Shown: positions 1-7,768 of the stretch, one piece after another | How the letters are laid out: each line of letters opens with the position of its first letter | Numbering within the stretch: the stretch's first letter is position 1 | Assembly: GCA_036396755.1 (NCBI GenBank) | Contig: DASWKG010000119.1 | Span: 1-39,884 of the forward strand | Reading direction: 5' to 3' | Length of the DNA stretch: 39,884 bases | Origin: DASWKG01 sp036396755 | Lineage (GTDB): Bacteria; Actinomycetota; UBA4738; CALAEC01 | Position numbers and translations under genes: made by a program | Notes under the pieces: generated by a model | Told to the model about the DNA's origin: nothing | Seen by the model: the letters and a program-made list of their open reading frames with translations, nothing else | Databases searched by the model: none

Positions 1-66
1 TATACGACGATCATGGCAGTGCTCAACGGCGTGGTCATGACGGCGCTCAGCCTCGCGCTAACCTGA
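1..66 (+). CDS. 3' end of an unidentified gene (partial)
   Basis: The first frame of the window is open from base 1 to a TGA at 64-66 and encodes 21 residues rich in Val, Leu, Ala and Met, such as the last part of a membrane helix. It converges on the glycosylase gene, whose stop codon lies 4 bases further on, which is the spacing expected of two convergent genes. The gene starts left of the window and too little is visible for a family call. An open frame this short could also be chance. Confidence 0.4.
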   Translation, partial: YTTIMAVLNGVVMTALSLALT

Positions 67-70
67 TTGC

Positions 71-688
71 TCAAAGCGCCAGTCCGTGGCTCCGCCCGGT
101 CAGCTCGCGGTAGCGGAAGCAGGTCTTCACGTGGTCGTTCACCATGCCCACCGCCTGCATGAACGCGTAGCAGATCGTCGGGCCGACGAAGCGGAATCCC
201 CGCCGTTTCAGGTCCTTGCTCATCGCCCGGGACTCCTCGGTCTCTGAGGGGATGTCCGCGAGGGTCCGCCGCCTGGCGATCAGCGGCTCGCCGTTGACGA
301 ACGACCACAGGTACTCGTCCAGGCTCCCGCGCTCGCGCCCAACCTCGAGCACGGCCCGAGCGTTCCCCACGGCCGACTCCACCTTGGCGCGGTTCCGCAC
401 GATGCCCGGGTTCCCCAGCAGCCGCGCGACGTCGCGCTCCCCGAAGCGCGAGACCGCCTCGGCGTCGAACCCCGCGAACGCCTCGCGGTACCCCTCCCGC
501 TTCCGAAGGATCGTCGACCACGAGAGACCGGCCTGCGCTCCCTCGAGGACGAGCATCTCGAAGAGGTGCCGGTCGTCGTGCGACGGCACCCCCCACTCCT
601 CGTCGTGGTACGCGACATAGAGGGGGTCGCCGTCCGGGGCCCAGCCGCAGCGGCGGAGCGTCGTCACCCCGATGCGGGCGGGGGCCAT
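71..688 (-). CDS. tag: DNA-3-methyladenine glycosylase I
   Basis: This 205-aa protein should excise 3-methyladenine from alkylated DNA as the first step of base excision repair. The Tag family hallmarks are all visible: RCGW with Cys14, YHDEEWG with His28, LEGAQAGLSW with the putative catalytic Glu49, and NDHVKTC with His186 and Cys190. Cys14, His28, His186 and Cys190 match the zinc ligands of E. coli Tag (Cys4, His17, His175, Cys179). The ATG at 688 was chosen because homology begins just after it; upstream residues in the same frame are an Arg/Pro-rich shadow of the phosphoesterase gene. It overlaps the 3' end of that gene by 25 bases and is the last gene of a three-gene minus-strand operon. 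Nothing suggests adaptive-response control apart from the AidB-like gene 4 kb away. Confidence 0.95.
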   Translation of the reverse strand: MAPARIGVTTLRRCGWAPDGDPLYVAYHDEEWGVPSHDDRHLFEMLVLEGAQAGLSWSTILRKREGYREAFAGFDAEAVSRFGERDVARLLGNPGIVRNRAKVESAVGNARAVLEVGRERGSLDEYLWSFVNGEPLIARRRTLADIPSETEESRAMSKDLKRRGFRFVGPTICYAFMQAVGMVNDHVKTCFRYRELTGRSHGLAL

Positions 689-2529
689 CGCCGGGCGATC
701 TTCACCACCACGTTGCGATCGTCGCGGTCGCCGCGCGACGCCCGGTTGTTCTGGAAGTCGTTGTAGGCCAGCTCCCGGGCAACCGACGCGAGCGTGAGGA
801 CGTCGGCGCTCGCCGGGTCCCAGACCGGCTCGGGCGGGCCGGCGTGATCGAGGAGCGTCAGCGCCAGCCACATCCCCCGCCCGCGGGGGTTCCGGATCAG
901 CTCGATCATCCGCGCCTGCTGCGGCCAGTCGATGTGCGCGGCCGTCGCCACCTCCCAGAAGTCCGCGGTGCCCGTGGTCGGCGAGGTCTCCTCCCGCTCG
1001 CAGGTGTGGTGCCGGAGGTAGTTCTCGTGCTCGTGCCCGGCGACGTGGGCGATCACGTTCGGCGATCGGCAGAACAGCTCCTCGAGCGTCTCGGCCGGGC
1101 TCGACCCCGCCGGCTGCGAGGGGTCCTCACGGTTGACCCGCTGGCCGTCGTGGATCGGCTGCTCCGTCGCGTCGTCCGACGGAAGGCGGATCGTGCGGAG
1201 CGTGTGATGCCCGAAGACGATCACGTACTGCCGCATCGACGTGGCGCGCTCGATCTGGTCCGCCATCCACAGGAACTGCGCGTCGTCGATCGATCCCTCC
1301 GAGCATAGGATCGTGCCGCACTCGTCGGTGATCGTGTCGAGCACGATGAACCGCAGCCCGCCCCGCGGCGAGAACGAGTAGTAGCCGTCGTCGTTCGCGT
1401 CGGCGCTGAACGGCAGCCCGTACCCGGCCTCCTGCTGGGCCGGGGAGAGCTCCCCCGTCGGAAGGAACCCGTGCCCGGCCGGCGTCCCTGAGGTCACGAA
1501 GTGCTCGTCGATGAAGCTCGTCGCGGCGCAGGGCCCCGGCGCGCCCGACACCGGCGTGTTCTTCGCGAGGAAGCAGCGCTCCTCGTCGGGCGGGACGATC
1601 CTTGCCGAGGTCGGATCGCCGAAGAAGCCCTCGGTCGCGGCCTGGGTCGGCTTGGCGCACCCGGTCACGATCCCGTGGTAGCCGGGGTTGAACGACTCGC
1701 CGCTCTCTCCCTGCGGCCCGCCGAACGCCTCCGGGCTGTTGCCCTGCACCAGCGCGTCGTGGTTCCCGAACGCCGTGTACCAAGGCATCCCCAGGCCCTC
1801 GGATCGGAACGGCTCGTTCGCCCGCTCGAACAGCCCGGTGAAGTCGCGGACCGTCACGTCCACTCCGGCGCTCGACTGATTCACCTCGCGGTCGGGCGAG
1901 TAGCCGTCGCCGTCCTCTCCCGGCTCGGACGAGTCGGGCTCGTAGTAGCCGCCGGTGCCCCCGCCGCGCAGGCCGTCGTAGACGGAGTCCGGGTTGGCGG
2001 GGCACACCGCCGTCCCAACCCCCGAATCGGGGCTCACCGAGGCGCCCCCGTCGAGGATGTCGATGAACCAGCGGATCTCGTTGTACTGCTGGTTGTCGGC
2101 GTTGTCGCCCGTGAGGATCGTCAGGTCGAGCGGCTCGCCGGTGAGCGGCGACCGGGCGCCGCGGATCGCCCGCACCATCGCCTCGGCGACCTGGGTCGTC
2201 AGCGTCTCCATCGGCCGGTAGGCGGCCTTGGTGGGCCCGGAGGCGTCCTGGCTCGAGTCGAGGAACTCCACCCGGCCCGGCGACTCCTCGTCGACGATCT
2301 GGAAGTCGGAGAGCTGGAGGAAGTTGATCAGCGAGCCGCGGGACGGCGGAGCGACTCGCTTGCGCCTCCCCACGACCTTCAGGCGCTCCCCCTTCGCGTA
2401 CTCCAGCAGGTTGTCACCGTCGGTGTCGCGGATCGTGCGATCGGTGGTGTCCACCGGCGCGGCGGCGGCCGCCCCCGGCATCAGCAGCGCCCCCGCAAGG
2501 AGCAGCACAGCAGGGCGCCGGCCTCGCAT
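664..2529 (-). CDS. Secreted metallophosphoesterase, TIGR03767 (PPA1498) type
   Basis: This 621-aa protein starts with a basic stretch (RGRR) and a hydrophobic Ala/Leu segment ending near AAAAAP, a probable Sec or Tat signal peptide. The calcineurin-like metallophosphoesterase motifs occur in order but are separated by long inserts: LSDFQ (about residue 73), TGDNADN (about 140), FGNHD (about 254), VFGHH (about 440) and AGHEHEN (about 500). Long inserts and export are typical of TIGR03767. The substrate is unknown. Translation is probably coupled to the upstream 37-codon gene, whose TGA overlaps this ATG as TGATG. The 3' end runs 25 bases into tag. The family call is made from motif spacing and memory of the family, without a profile search. 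Confidence 0.85.
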   Translation of the reverse strand: MRGRRPAVLLLAGALLMPGAAAAAPVDTTDRTIRDTDGDNLLEYAKGERLKVVGRRKRVAPPSRGSLINFLQLSDFQIVDEESPGRVEFLDSSQDASGPTKAAYRPMETLTTQVAEAMVRAIRGARSPLTGEPLDLTILTGDNADNQQYNEIRWFIDILDGGASVSPDSGVGTAVCPANPDSVYDGLRGGGTGGYYEPDSSEPGEDGDGYSPDREVNQSSAGVDVTVRDFTGLFERANEPFRSEGLGMPWYTAFGNHDALVQGNSPEAFGGPQGESGESFNPGYHGIVTGCAKPTQAATEGFFGDPTSARIVPPDEERCFLAKNTPVSGAPGPCAATSFIDEHFVTSGTPAGHGFLPTGELSPAQQEAGYGLPFSADANDDGYYSFSPRGGLRFIVLDTITDECGTILCSEGSIDDAQFLWMADQIERATSMRQYVIVFGHHTLRTIRLPSDDATEQPIHDGQRVNREDPSQPAGSSPAETLEELFCRSPNVIAHVAGHEHENYLRHHTCEREETSPTTGTADFWEVATAAHIDWPQQARMIELIRNPRGRGMWLALTLLDHAGPPEPVWDPASADVLTLASVARELAYNDFQNNRASRGDRDDRNVVVKIARRWPPPASG

Positions 2530-2642
2530 CAGATGACCCGGAATCCCCAGAGCAGCACGATGACGAGCGTCACGATCGAGCCGACGAAGATGGCCAGGTC
2601 CGCCGGGCGGGGCCGCCTTCCCTGCATCGGGTTGAATCCCAT
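2529..2642 (-). CDS. 37-aa single-pass membrane peptide
   Basis: A short minus-strand frame encodes a basic N-terminus (MGFNPMQGRRPRPADLA) followed by one strongly hydrophobic segment of about 18 residues (IFVGSIVTLVIVLLWGF) and an Ile at the end. Three things support it as real: an ATG preceded by a TANNNT hexamer at leaderless spacing, a protein with basic-inside topology, and a TGA that overlaps the ATG of the phosphoesterase as TGATG. It may help membrane targeting or simply provide translational coupling; its function is unknown. Small proteins starting with MGFNP and containing one helix seem familiar from other actinobacterial genomes, but this is an impression, not a search result. 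Confidence 0.7.
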   Translation of the reverse strand: MGFNPMQGRRPRPADLAIFVGSIVTLVIVLLWGFRVI

Positions 2643-2650
2643 GGTGCGTC

Positions 2651-2656
2651 AGCGTA
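2651..2656 (-). promoter_or_regulatory. Putative -10 element (TACGCT) of the membrane peptide-phosphoesterase-tag operon
   Basis: On the minus strand TACGCT fits TANNNT and ends 8 bases before the ATG at 2642, so transcription would begin at or beside the start codon. No good -35 is seen. The gap between this operon and the DUF72 stop is only 26 bases. Confidence 0.45.
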
Positions 2657-2668
2657 CCAGCGGGCCGG

Positions 2669-3565
2669 TCACGCCTGCTCGCCGAGGAGGTCGGCGAACG
2701 TGGCCGCGTTGTTCACCGCCGAGTCGCGGTAGCAGTTGTTGAAGAGCGCGTGCGTCTCGCGCGTGCGCTCGGCCATCGCGCGCGCCCTCGGCACCCACTC
2801 CTCCAGCTCCTCCTTCGGGTAGTCGTAGCGGAAGCGCTCGAGCACCGAGACCCCGCGCTTGCCCCAGGTCTCCTCGCGGCGTCCGTGGAACCGGACGAGC
2901 CCCCAGCGTTCCGAGGTCACCTCCGCGATCGGGGGGATGCTCGAGGGGAAGCGCTGCGGCATGTCGACCGCCACGAACGGGATGCCCTCGCCGCGGAGGA
3001 ACTCGAGCGTGCGCCTCGCGTCCTCGTCGCTCTCGAACCACTTCGCCTGTCGCAGCTCGACCGCCACGTCGTAGCCGGCGAGGCGCTCGCGGGCCCGCAG
3101 GATCTCCTCTCGCGAGCGCCGGCTCGGCACGAGCCACTCCGGGAACTGGAGCATCACGACGCCGAGCTTGCCGGCCGAGTGGAGGGGCATCAGGGCCTCC
3201 CGGAACATCTCCCACACGAGATCGATCGCCTCGGGCGAGAGGTCCTTCGGGTACACGCGCTCGGCGCCCTCGGGGAGCGACTCCCGGATCTCCTTCGGGA
3301 GGCCGCGCACGCGCGTCGGGTGGCCGGTCATCAGCGAGAACGCCTTGATGTGGAAGGTGAAGTCGGCCGGCGTTCGCTCCACCCACAGCCCCGAGTTCTT
3401 CCGACTGGGCAGGCCGTAGTAGGTGGAGTCGACCTCGACGACCGGGAACCGCGACGCGTAGTGCTTCAGCCGCTCCTCGGGCGTCTTCGCCTCGGGGGGG
3501 TACCAGCCCGACTCGAGGAGCGTCTTGTCGGTCCAGGACGAGGTGCCGACCCGGATCCGGCCCAT
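2669..3565 (-). CDS. DUF72 family protein
   Basis: This 298-aa protein begins IRVGTSSWTDKTLLESGWYPP and contains the DUF72 features FPVVEVDSTYYGLP, YVAVELR-like VAVELRQAKWFES, FVAVDMPQ, RFHGRREETW and a C-terminal HALFNNCYRDSAVNNAATF. The family forms a TIM barrel of unknown biochemical function and is often found with repair or metal genes. The ATG at 3565 was chosen because conserved sequence begins immediately there; the same frame is open further upstream but that stretch is Arg/Ser-rich and overlaps the zinc-ribbon gene. The zinc-ribbon gene ends 10 bases before this start, so the two form a transcription unit. Confidence 0.9.
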   Translation of the reverse strand: MGRIRVGTSSWTDKTLLESGWYPPEAKTPEERLKHYASRFPVVEVDSTYYGLPSRKNSGLWVERTPADFTFHIKAFSLMTGHPTRVRGLPKEIRESLPEGAERVYPKDLSPEAIDLVWEMFREALMPLHSAGKLGVVMLQFPEWLVPSRRSREEILRARERLAGYDVAVELRQAKWFESDEDARRTLEFLRGEGIPFVAVDMPQRFPSSIPPIAEVTSERWGLVRFHGRREETWGKRGVSVLERFRYDYPKEELEEWVPRARAMAERTRETHALFNNCYRDSAVNNAATFADLLGEQA

Positions 3566-3575
3566 CGGCCCGGCG

Positions 3576-3860
3576 TCAGCCCCGGACGCGCCGGCGGTGG
3601 AGCGACTCCAGCGAGGCCCGGAGCGGGCCCAGCACGCTCTCGGCGTCGAGCTCGAGCGCCGGCTCCATGCCGGCGATCTTCTCGAGCGCGCCCTCGAGCA
3701 TGCTCCCCGCCGCGTTCGCCTCCCGGAGGGAGATCGCCAGGTTCGCGGTGTAGTCCCTGGTGAAGGGCTTCCCGCACCACGGACAGTGTCCGCCCGCCGC
3801 CATGATCTGATCGGCCTGCACCTCGCGGCCGCAGCGCCCACACGTTCCCTTGATGACCAC
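3576..3860 (-). CDS. Small zinc-ribbon protein
   Basis: This 94-aa protein has an N-terminal CGRC (residues 7-10) and a second CPWC 16 residues later, a classic four-cysteine zinc ribbon, followed by a helical C-terminal half with two acidic heptad-like stretches. It starts at a GTG with a GAGAGG Shine-Dalgarno about 7 bases upstream and lies 10 bases before the DUF72 gene. It could be a nucleic-acid or protein adaptor; no specific family is recognised. Confidence 0.75.
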   Translation of the reverse strand: MVIKGTCGRCGREVQADQIMAAGGHCPWCGKPFTRDYTANLAISLREANAAGSMLEGALEKIAGMEPALELDAESVLGPLRASLESLHRRRVRG

Positions 3861-3881
3861 TCGTCGTCCTCTCTCTGATCG

Positions 3882-4283
3882 CTACGGAGCCGGGGCGCCG
3901 GTCGCCTCGCGCGGCGCGACCAGCGACACCACCGTGTCCGCCAGCGCGAACGGGTCGATCGGTCGCGTCACCCAGGCGTCGGCGCCCGCCCAGTCGGCGA
4001 GCCACGCGTCCTGCACCCGCGCCAGCACGATGATGATGGCGCCGGGGAAAGGCTCCATCTGCCCGCGCAGGTCCTTGGCGACCGCGAAGCCCCCCGCCCC
4101 CGAGACGATCTCGTCGGTCACGACGAGCTGGGGGCGTTCCCGCCACGCGGCGGCGATGCCCCGCAGGCCGTTCGACTCCTCGATGAACTCCCAGCCCTCG
4201 CCCGTGCGGCGCTGGACGTTGCCGAGCGCCACCCGGAGGTGGGCCCGGAGGTCGGGGTCGTCGCCGATGAGCAGCGCCTTCAC
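3882..4283 (-). CDS. Degenerate single-domain receiver (CheY-like) protein
   Basis: The 133-aa protein looks like a response-regulator receiver without an output domain. The acidic pair GDD (residues 7-9) and the phosphoacceptor Asp57 in LVVTDEI are present. Two conserved signalling residues are altered: the switch Thr/Ser after beta-4 is replaced (IIIVLAR) and the invariant Lys before Pro is Arg107 in VTRPID. It may therefore be phosphorylated poorly or act without phosphorylation. No kinase gene is adjacent. It starts with GTG at 4283, preceded by a near-consensus -10 at leaderless spacing. Confidence 0.75.
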   Translation of the reverse strand: MKALLIGDDPDLRAHLRVALGNVQRRTGEGWEFIEESNGLRGIAAAWRERPQLVVTDEIVSGAGGFAVAKDLRGQMEPFPGAIIIVLARVQDAWLADWAGADAWVTRPIDPFALADTVVSLVAPREATGAPAP

Positions 4284-4289
4284 GCGAGC

Positions 4290-4295
4290 ACTATA
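4290..4295 (-). promoter_or_regulatory. -10 element TATAGT, leaderless start of the receiver gene
   Basis: TATAGT on the minus strand differs from TATAAT at one base and ends 6 bases before the GTG at 4283. This places the transcription start at the start codon. No -35 consensus is visible. Confidence 0.7.
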
Positions 4296-4322
4296 CCTGC
4301 GGCGGAGCGGCGGCCGATGGGC

Positions 4323-4736
4323 TCACCCCTCCATCGACCAGCCGCGCCAGGAGGCGACCTCGACGACGATCATCTCCCCCAGGGGGCCCCATCGCTCGTA
4401 CTGGGGGTACCGCGCCCGGAGGAGCTCGACGCCGCGTTCGCGTTCGGGGCCGTCCGCCACCACCCGGGCGCTCCCGGACAGGCGCACCCACCACAGCATC
4501 TCCCACGCCTCGTCGTAGTGGTCGACGACGAGCTCAACATCGGGGTTCGCGGCCACGTTCTCGAGGCGGCGCAGCCGGCGCGTGGACTTCGGCTTCCCGT
4601 CCACGGATGTGTACAGCGTGTCGCCGTCGAGCGCGAACACGACCGGCACGACGTGCGGGCGTCCACCGGGGCGGACGGTGGCCAGCCGGGCGACCCGGGC
4701 CGCCGCGACCCGCCGACGCATCTCGGCCTCGTCCAT
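4323..4736 (-). CDS. PPOX-class F420-dependent enzyme, Rv0121 type
   Basis: This 137-aa split-barrel protein has RVARLATVRPGGRPHVVPVVFAL at residues 14-36, the flavin/F420-binding beta-strand pair of the pyridoxamine-phosphate-oxidase-like fold, then DGKPKSTRRLRRLENV and VDHYDEAWEMLWWVRLSG. The last block is characteristic of the Rv0121 subgroup (TIGR03668), predicted to use coenzyme F420. The substrate is unknown. The ATG at 4736 was chosen because it gives the usual family length and has a leaderless-type -10 just upstream. It is divergent from the acyl-CoA dehydrogenase across 68 bases, so shared control is possible. Confidence 0.85.
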   Translation of the reverse strand: MDEAEMRRRVAAARVARLATVRPGGRPHVVPVVFALDGDTLYTSVDGKPKSTRRLRRLENVAANPDVELVVDHYDEAWEMLWWVRLSGSARVVADGPERERGVELLRARYPQYERWGPLGEMIVVEVASWRGWSMEG

Positions 4737-4743
4737 CACCGCC

Positions 4744-4749
4744 ACGATA
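4744..4749 (-). promoter_or_regulatory. Putative -10 element (TATCGT) of the PPOX gene
   Basis: TATCGT on the minus strand fits TANNNT and ends 7 bases before the ATG at 4736, the leaderless arrangement repeated across this window. Confidence 0.5.
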
Positions 4750-4804
4750 GCGCCGCGCCCCTCCATCGCGAGGCTCCGCCTCCTCGCGAGCCCCCGATGT
4801 AAGA

Positions 4805-6409
4805 ATGGCGGTCGTGAGCTGGTGGACCGACGACCACGCCCTGCGGCGGGCACTCGCGCTTCGGCTCGACCCGGGCGACCTGGCGCGCGCCGAGCCGCTC
4901 CTCGTGGAGATGGGCCGGCTCGCGCCCGAGTACTTCTCGCCCCGCGCGCGCCTCGCGGACCGCCATCGCCCCGTGCTCGAGCGCTACGACCGGGCAGGAC
5001 GCAGGATCGACACGGTCGTCTACCACCCCGCCTACGAGGAGATGACCCGGGCCGTGTACGGATTCGGCATCGTCCGGCCGTCGGACGAAGCGGGGCCCCT
5101 CCCCCAGCTCGCGAAGTTCGCGCTCGGCTACCTGTTCGCCCAGGCGGAGGCCGGGCTCTACTGCCCGATCGCGTGCACCGATGGCGTGGTCCGCGTGCTC
5201 GAGCGTTTCTCCCCCGAGCTGGCCCGCCGCTTCGTCCCGCGCCTCACCGCAACCGACCCCGGCGAGCTCCTCCAGGGCGCGATGTTCATGACCGAGAAGG
5301 CGGGGGGCTCCGACCTGTCGCGGGTGCAGACGACGGCCACGCGCGACGGCGGCACCTGGCTTCTCGAGGGCGAGAAGTGGTTCTGCTCGAACGTCGACGC
5401 CGGGCTCATCCTCACGATCGCTCGGACGAGCGAGGGCGCGGGCACGCGCGGCCTCTCCATGTTCCTCGTCCCGCGCGAGACCGAAGCGGGACCGAACCGC
5501 CTGCGGATCGAGCGCCTCAAGGACAAGCTCGGCACCGCGTCGATGCCCACCGGCGAGGTCGTCTACGAGGGCGCCGAGGCCTACCTCGTCGGCGAGGAGG
5601 GCCGGGGCATCAACGTGGGCGCCGAGCTCTTCAACCTCTCGCGCATCTACAACGCGGTCGCATCGATCGCCGGCGCCAAGCGCGCCCTCCGTGAAGCGGT
5701 GGAGGCGACGACCGAGCGCGAGGCGTTCGGCGCGCACGTCGCCCGCCAGCCCCTCGCGATGCAGGACCTCGCCCGCCTGGCGGTGGAGCTTGAGGCGAAC
5801 CTCGCGCTCGTCCTCGAGGCGGCCCGCTTCCTCGACCGCGAGGACGCCGGCGGCGAGCACGACCGGCGGATGCTGCGCGTGCTGACCCCCATCGCCAAGC
5901 TGATCACCGCGAAGTTCGCGGTCCGAGCGACGAGCGAGGCCATCGAGCTCCGGGGCGGCAACGGCTACATCGAGGACTTCGACACCGCGCGCCTCCTCCG
6001 CGACGCGCAGGTGCTTCCGATCTGGGAGGGCACCACGAACGTGCTGGTGCTCGACACCCTGCGCTCGTTCCGAAAGGAGGGGACCCTGACCGCCCTGCTC
6101 GCGGACGCGCGCGGGCGGCTGCCCCAGAACGGCGAGCTCGCCCTCGAGACGAAGCAGGTGAACGAGTCGCTCGATCGCCTCGAACAGGAAGCCGAGTCGG
6201 TGCTCGCCGGGGACCTCGCCGCGGCGCGGGCCCTGGTCGAACGGCTCTCGCTCGCCTACAGGGCCGCGCTGCTCATCGAGGGCGCCGGGGCCAACGGCGA
6301 GCGCGAGGGGCTCGTTGCGCGCTGGTGGGTCGAGGGCTTCCTGATCCCGGGCATGGAGCAGTCACCGCTGGATCTCTCCGTGGGCTACGACGAGCTGCTG
6401 GGGCTCTGA
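4805..6409 (+). CDS. AidB-like acyl-CoA dehydrogenase
   Basis: This 534-aa flavoprotein has the acyl-CoA dehydrogenase order: an N-terminal helical region with YHPAYEEM (about 73-80), the flavin-contacting MFMTEKAGGSDLS (about 160), WLLEGEKWFCSN (about 187), and the helical C-terminal ELRGGNGYIEDFDTARLLRDA and PIWEGTTN, where Glu in the IWEGT motif is the likely catalytic base. MTEKAGGSD, the long N-terminus and the extra C-terminal helices resemble AidB more than fatty-acid enzymes. AidB in E. coli belongs to the alkylation response, and tag lies in this window, but a direct link is inference. ATG 4805 is used here; GTG 4814, three codons in, follows a TAAGAA hexamer by 8 bases and may be the true leaderless start. 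It stands alone. Confidence 0.88.
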   Translation: MAVVSWWTDDHALRRALALRLDPGDLARAEPLLVEMGRLAPEYFSPRARLADRHRPVLERYDRAGRRIDTVVYHPAYEEMTRAVYGFGIVRPSDEAGPLPQLAKFALGYLFAQAEAGLYCPIACTDGVVRVLERFSPELARRFVPRLTATDPGELLQGAMFMTEKAGGSDLSRVQTTATRDGGTWLLEGEKWFCSNVDAGLILTIARTSEGAGTRGLSMFLVPRETEAGPNRLRIERLKDKLGTASMPTGEVVYEGAEAYLVGEEGRGINVGAELFNLSRIYNAVASIAGAKRALREAVEATTEREAFGAHVARQPLAMQDLARLAVELEANLALVLEAARFLDREDAGGEHDRRMLRVLTPIAKLITAKFAVRATSEAIELRGGNGYIEDFDTARLLRDAQVLPIWEGTTNVLVLDTLRSFRKEGTLTALLADARGRLPQNGELALETKQVNESLDRLEQEAESVLAGDLAAARALVERLSLAYRAALLIEGAGANGEREGLVARWWVEGFLIPGMEQSPLDLSVGYDELLGL

Positions 6410-6416
6410 GGAACCC

Positions 6417-6593
6417 TCAGTCGTAGCGGGGCTTGGCGGACGGCCCCCGCCAGGGGTGTCCGATGGTGTGCTGCCAGCAGTTCGGCCCGGGGTTATAGGC
6501 GGAGAGCTTCAACCCACATACCGAGCAGGCGTGACCCTGCTCCTCGGCGGCCTTCTCCCCGGCGCTGCTGCTCTCGTTCGCGTTGGTCGCCAT
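6417..6593 (-). CDS. 58-aa cysteine/histidine-rich protein
   Basis: This small frame encodes an acidic, Ser/Ala/Glu-rich first 20 residues, then CSVCGLKLSAYNPGPNCWQH (residues 23-42) and a GHPWRGP tail. The CxxC pair followed by Cys39 and His42 forms a probable C2-C-H zinc-binding site. The LSAYNPGPxCW pattern resembles the small zinc knuckles seen in some phage and regulatory proteins. It has a well-placed TATGAT hexamer 9 bases before the ATG, which supports expression. The function is unknown. It converges on the acyl-CoA dehydrogenase, with 7 bases between the two stop codons. Confidence 0.7.
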   Translation of the reverse strand: MATNANESSSAGEKAAEEQGHACSVCGLKLSAYNPGPNCWQHTIGHPWRGPSAKPRYD

Positions 6594-6602
6594 CGCCCCG
6601 GC

Positions 6603-6608
6603 ATCATA
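6603..6608 (-). promoter_or_regulatory. -10 element TATGAT of the 58-aa zinc-site protein
   Basis: TATGAT on the minus strand ends 9 bases before the ATG at 6593. A transcript would have a leader of only a couple of bases or none. Confidence 0.6.
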
Positions 6609-6653
6609 CCATCCGGACGCAAATACCTGCTCTGACCTGCGGCTTCGTTGCTG

Positions 6654-6670
6654 GCTGACCGTCGGTCAGC
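6654..6670 (-). terminator. GC-rich hairpin after korB, possible terminator or operator
   Basis: GCTGACC-GTC-GGTCAGC is a perfect inverted repeat with 7-base arms, located 9 bases after the korB stop codon. It could form a stem loop that ends the korAB transcript, although no U-tract follows. The TGACC-N3-GGTCA form also resembles TetR-family operators, so the role is unresolved. Confidence 0.45.
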
Positions 6671-6679
6671 GACGGCAGG

Positions 6680-7764
<1,085 letters not shown>

Positions 7765-7768
<4 letters not shown>

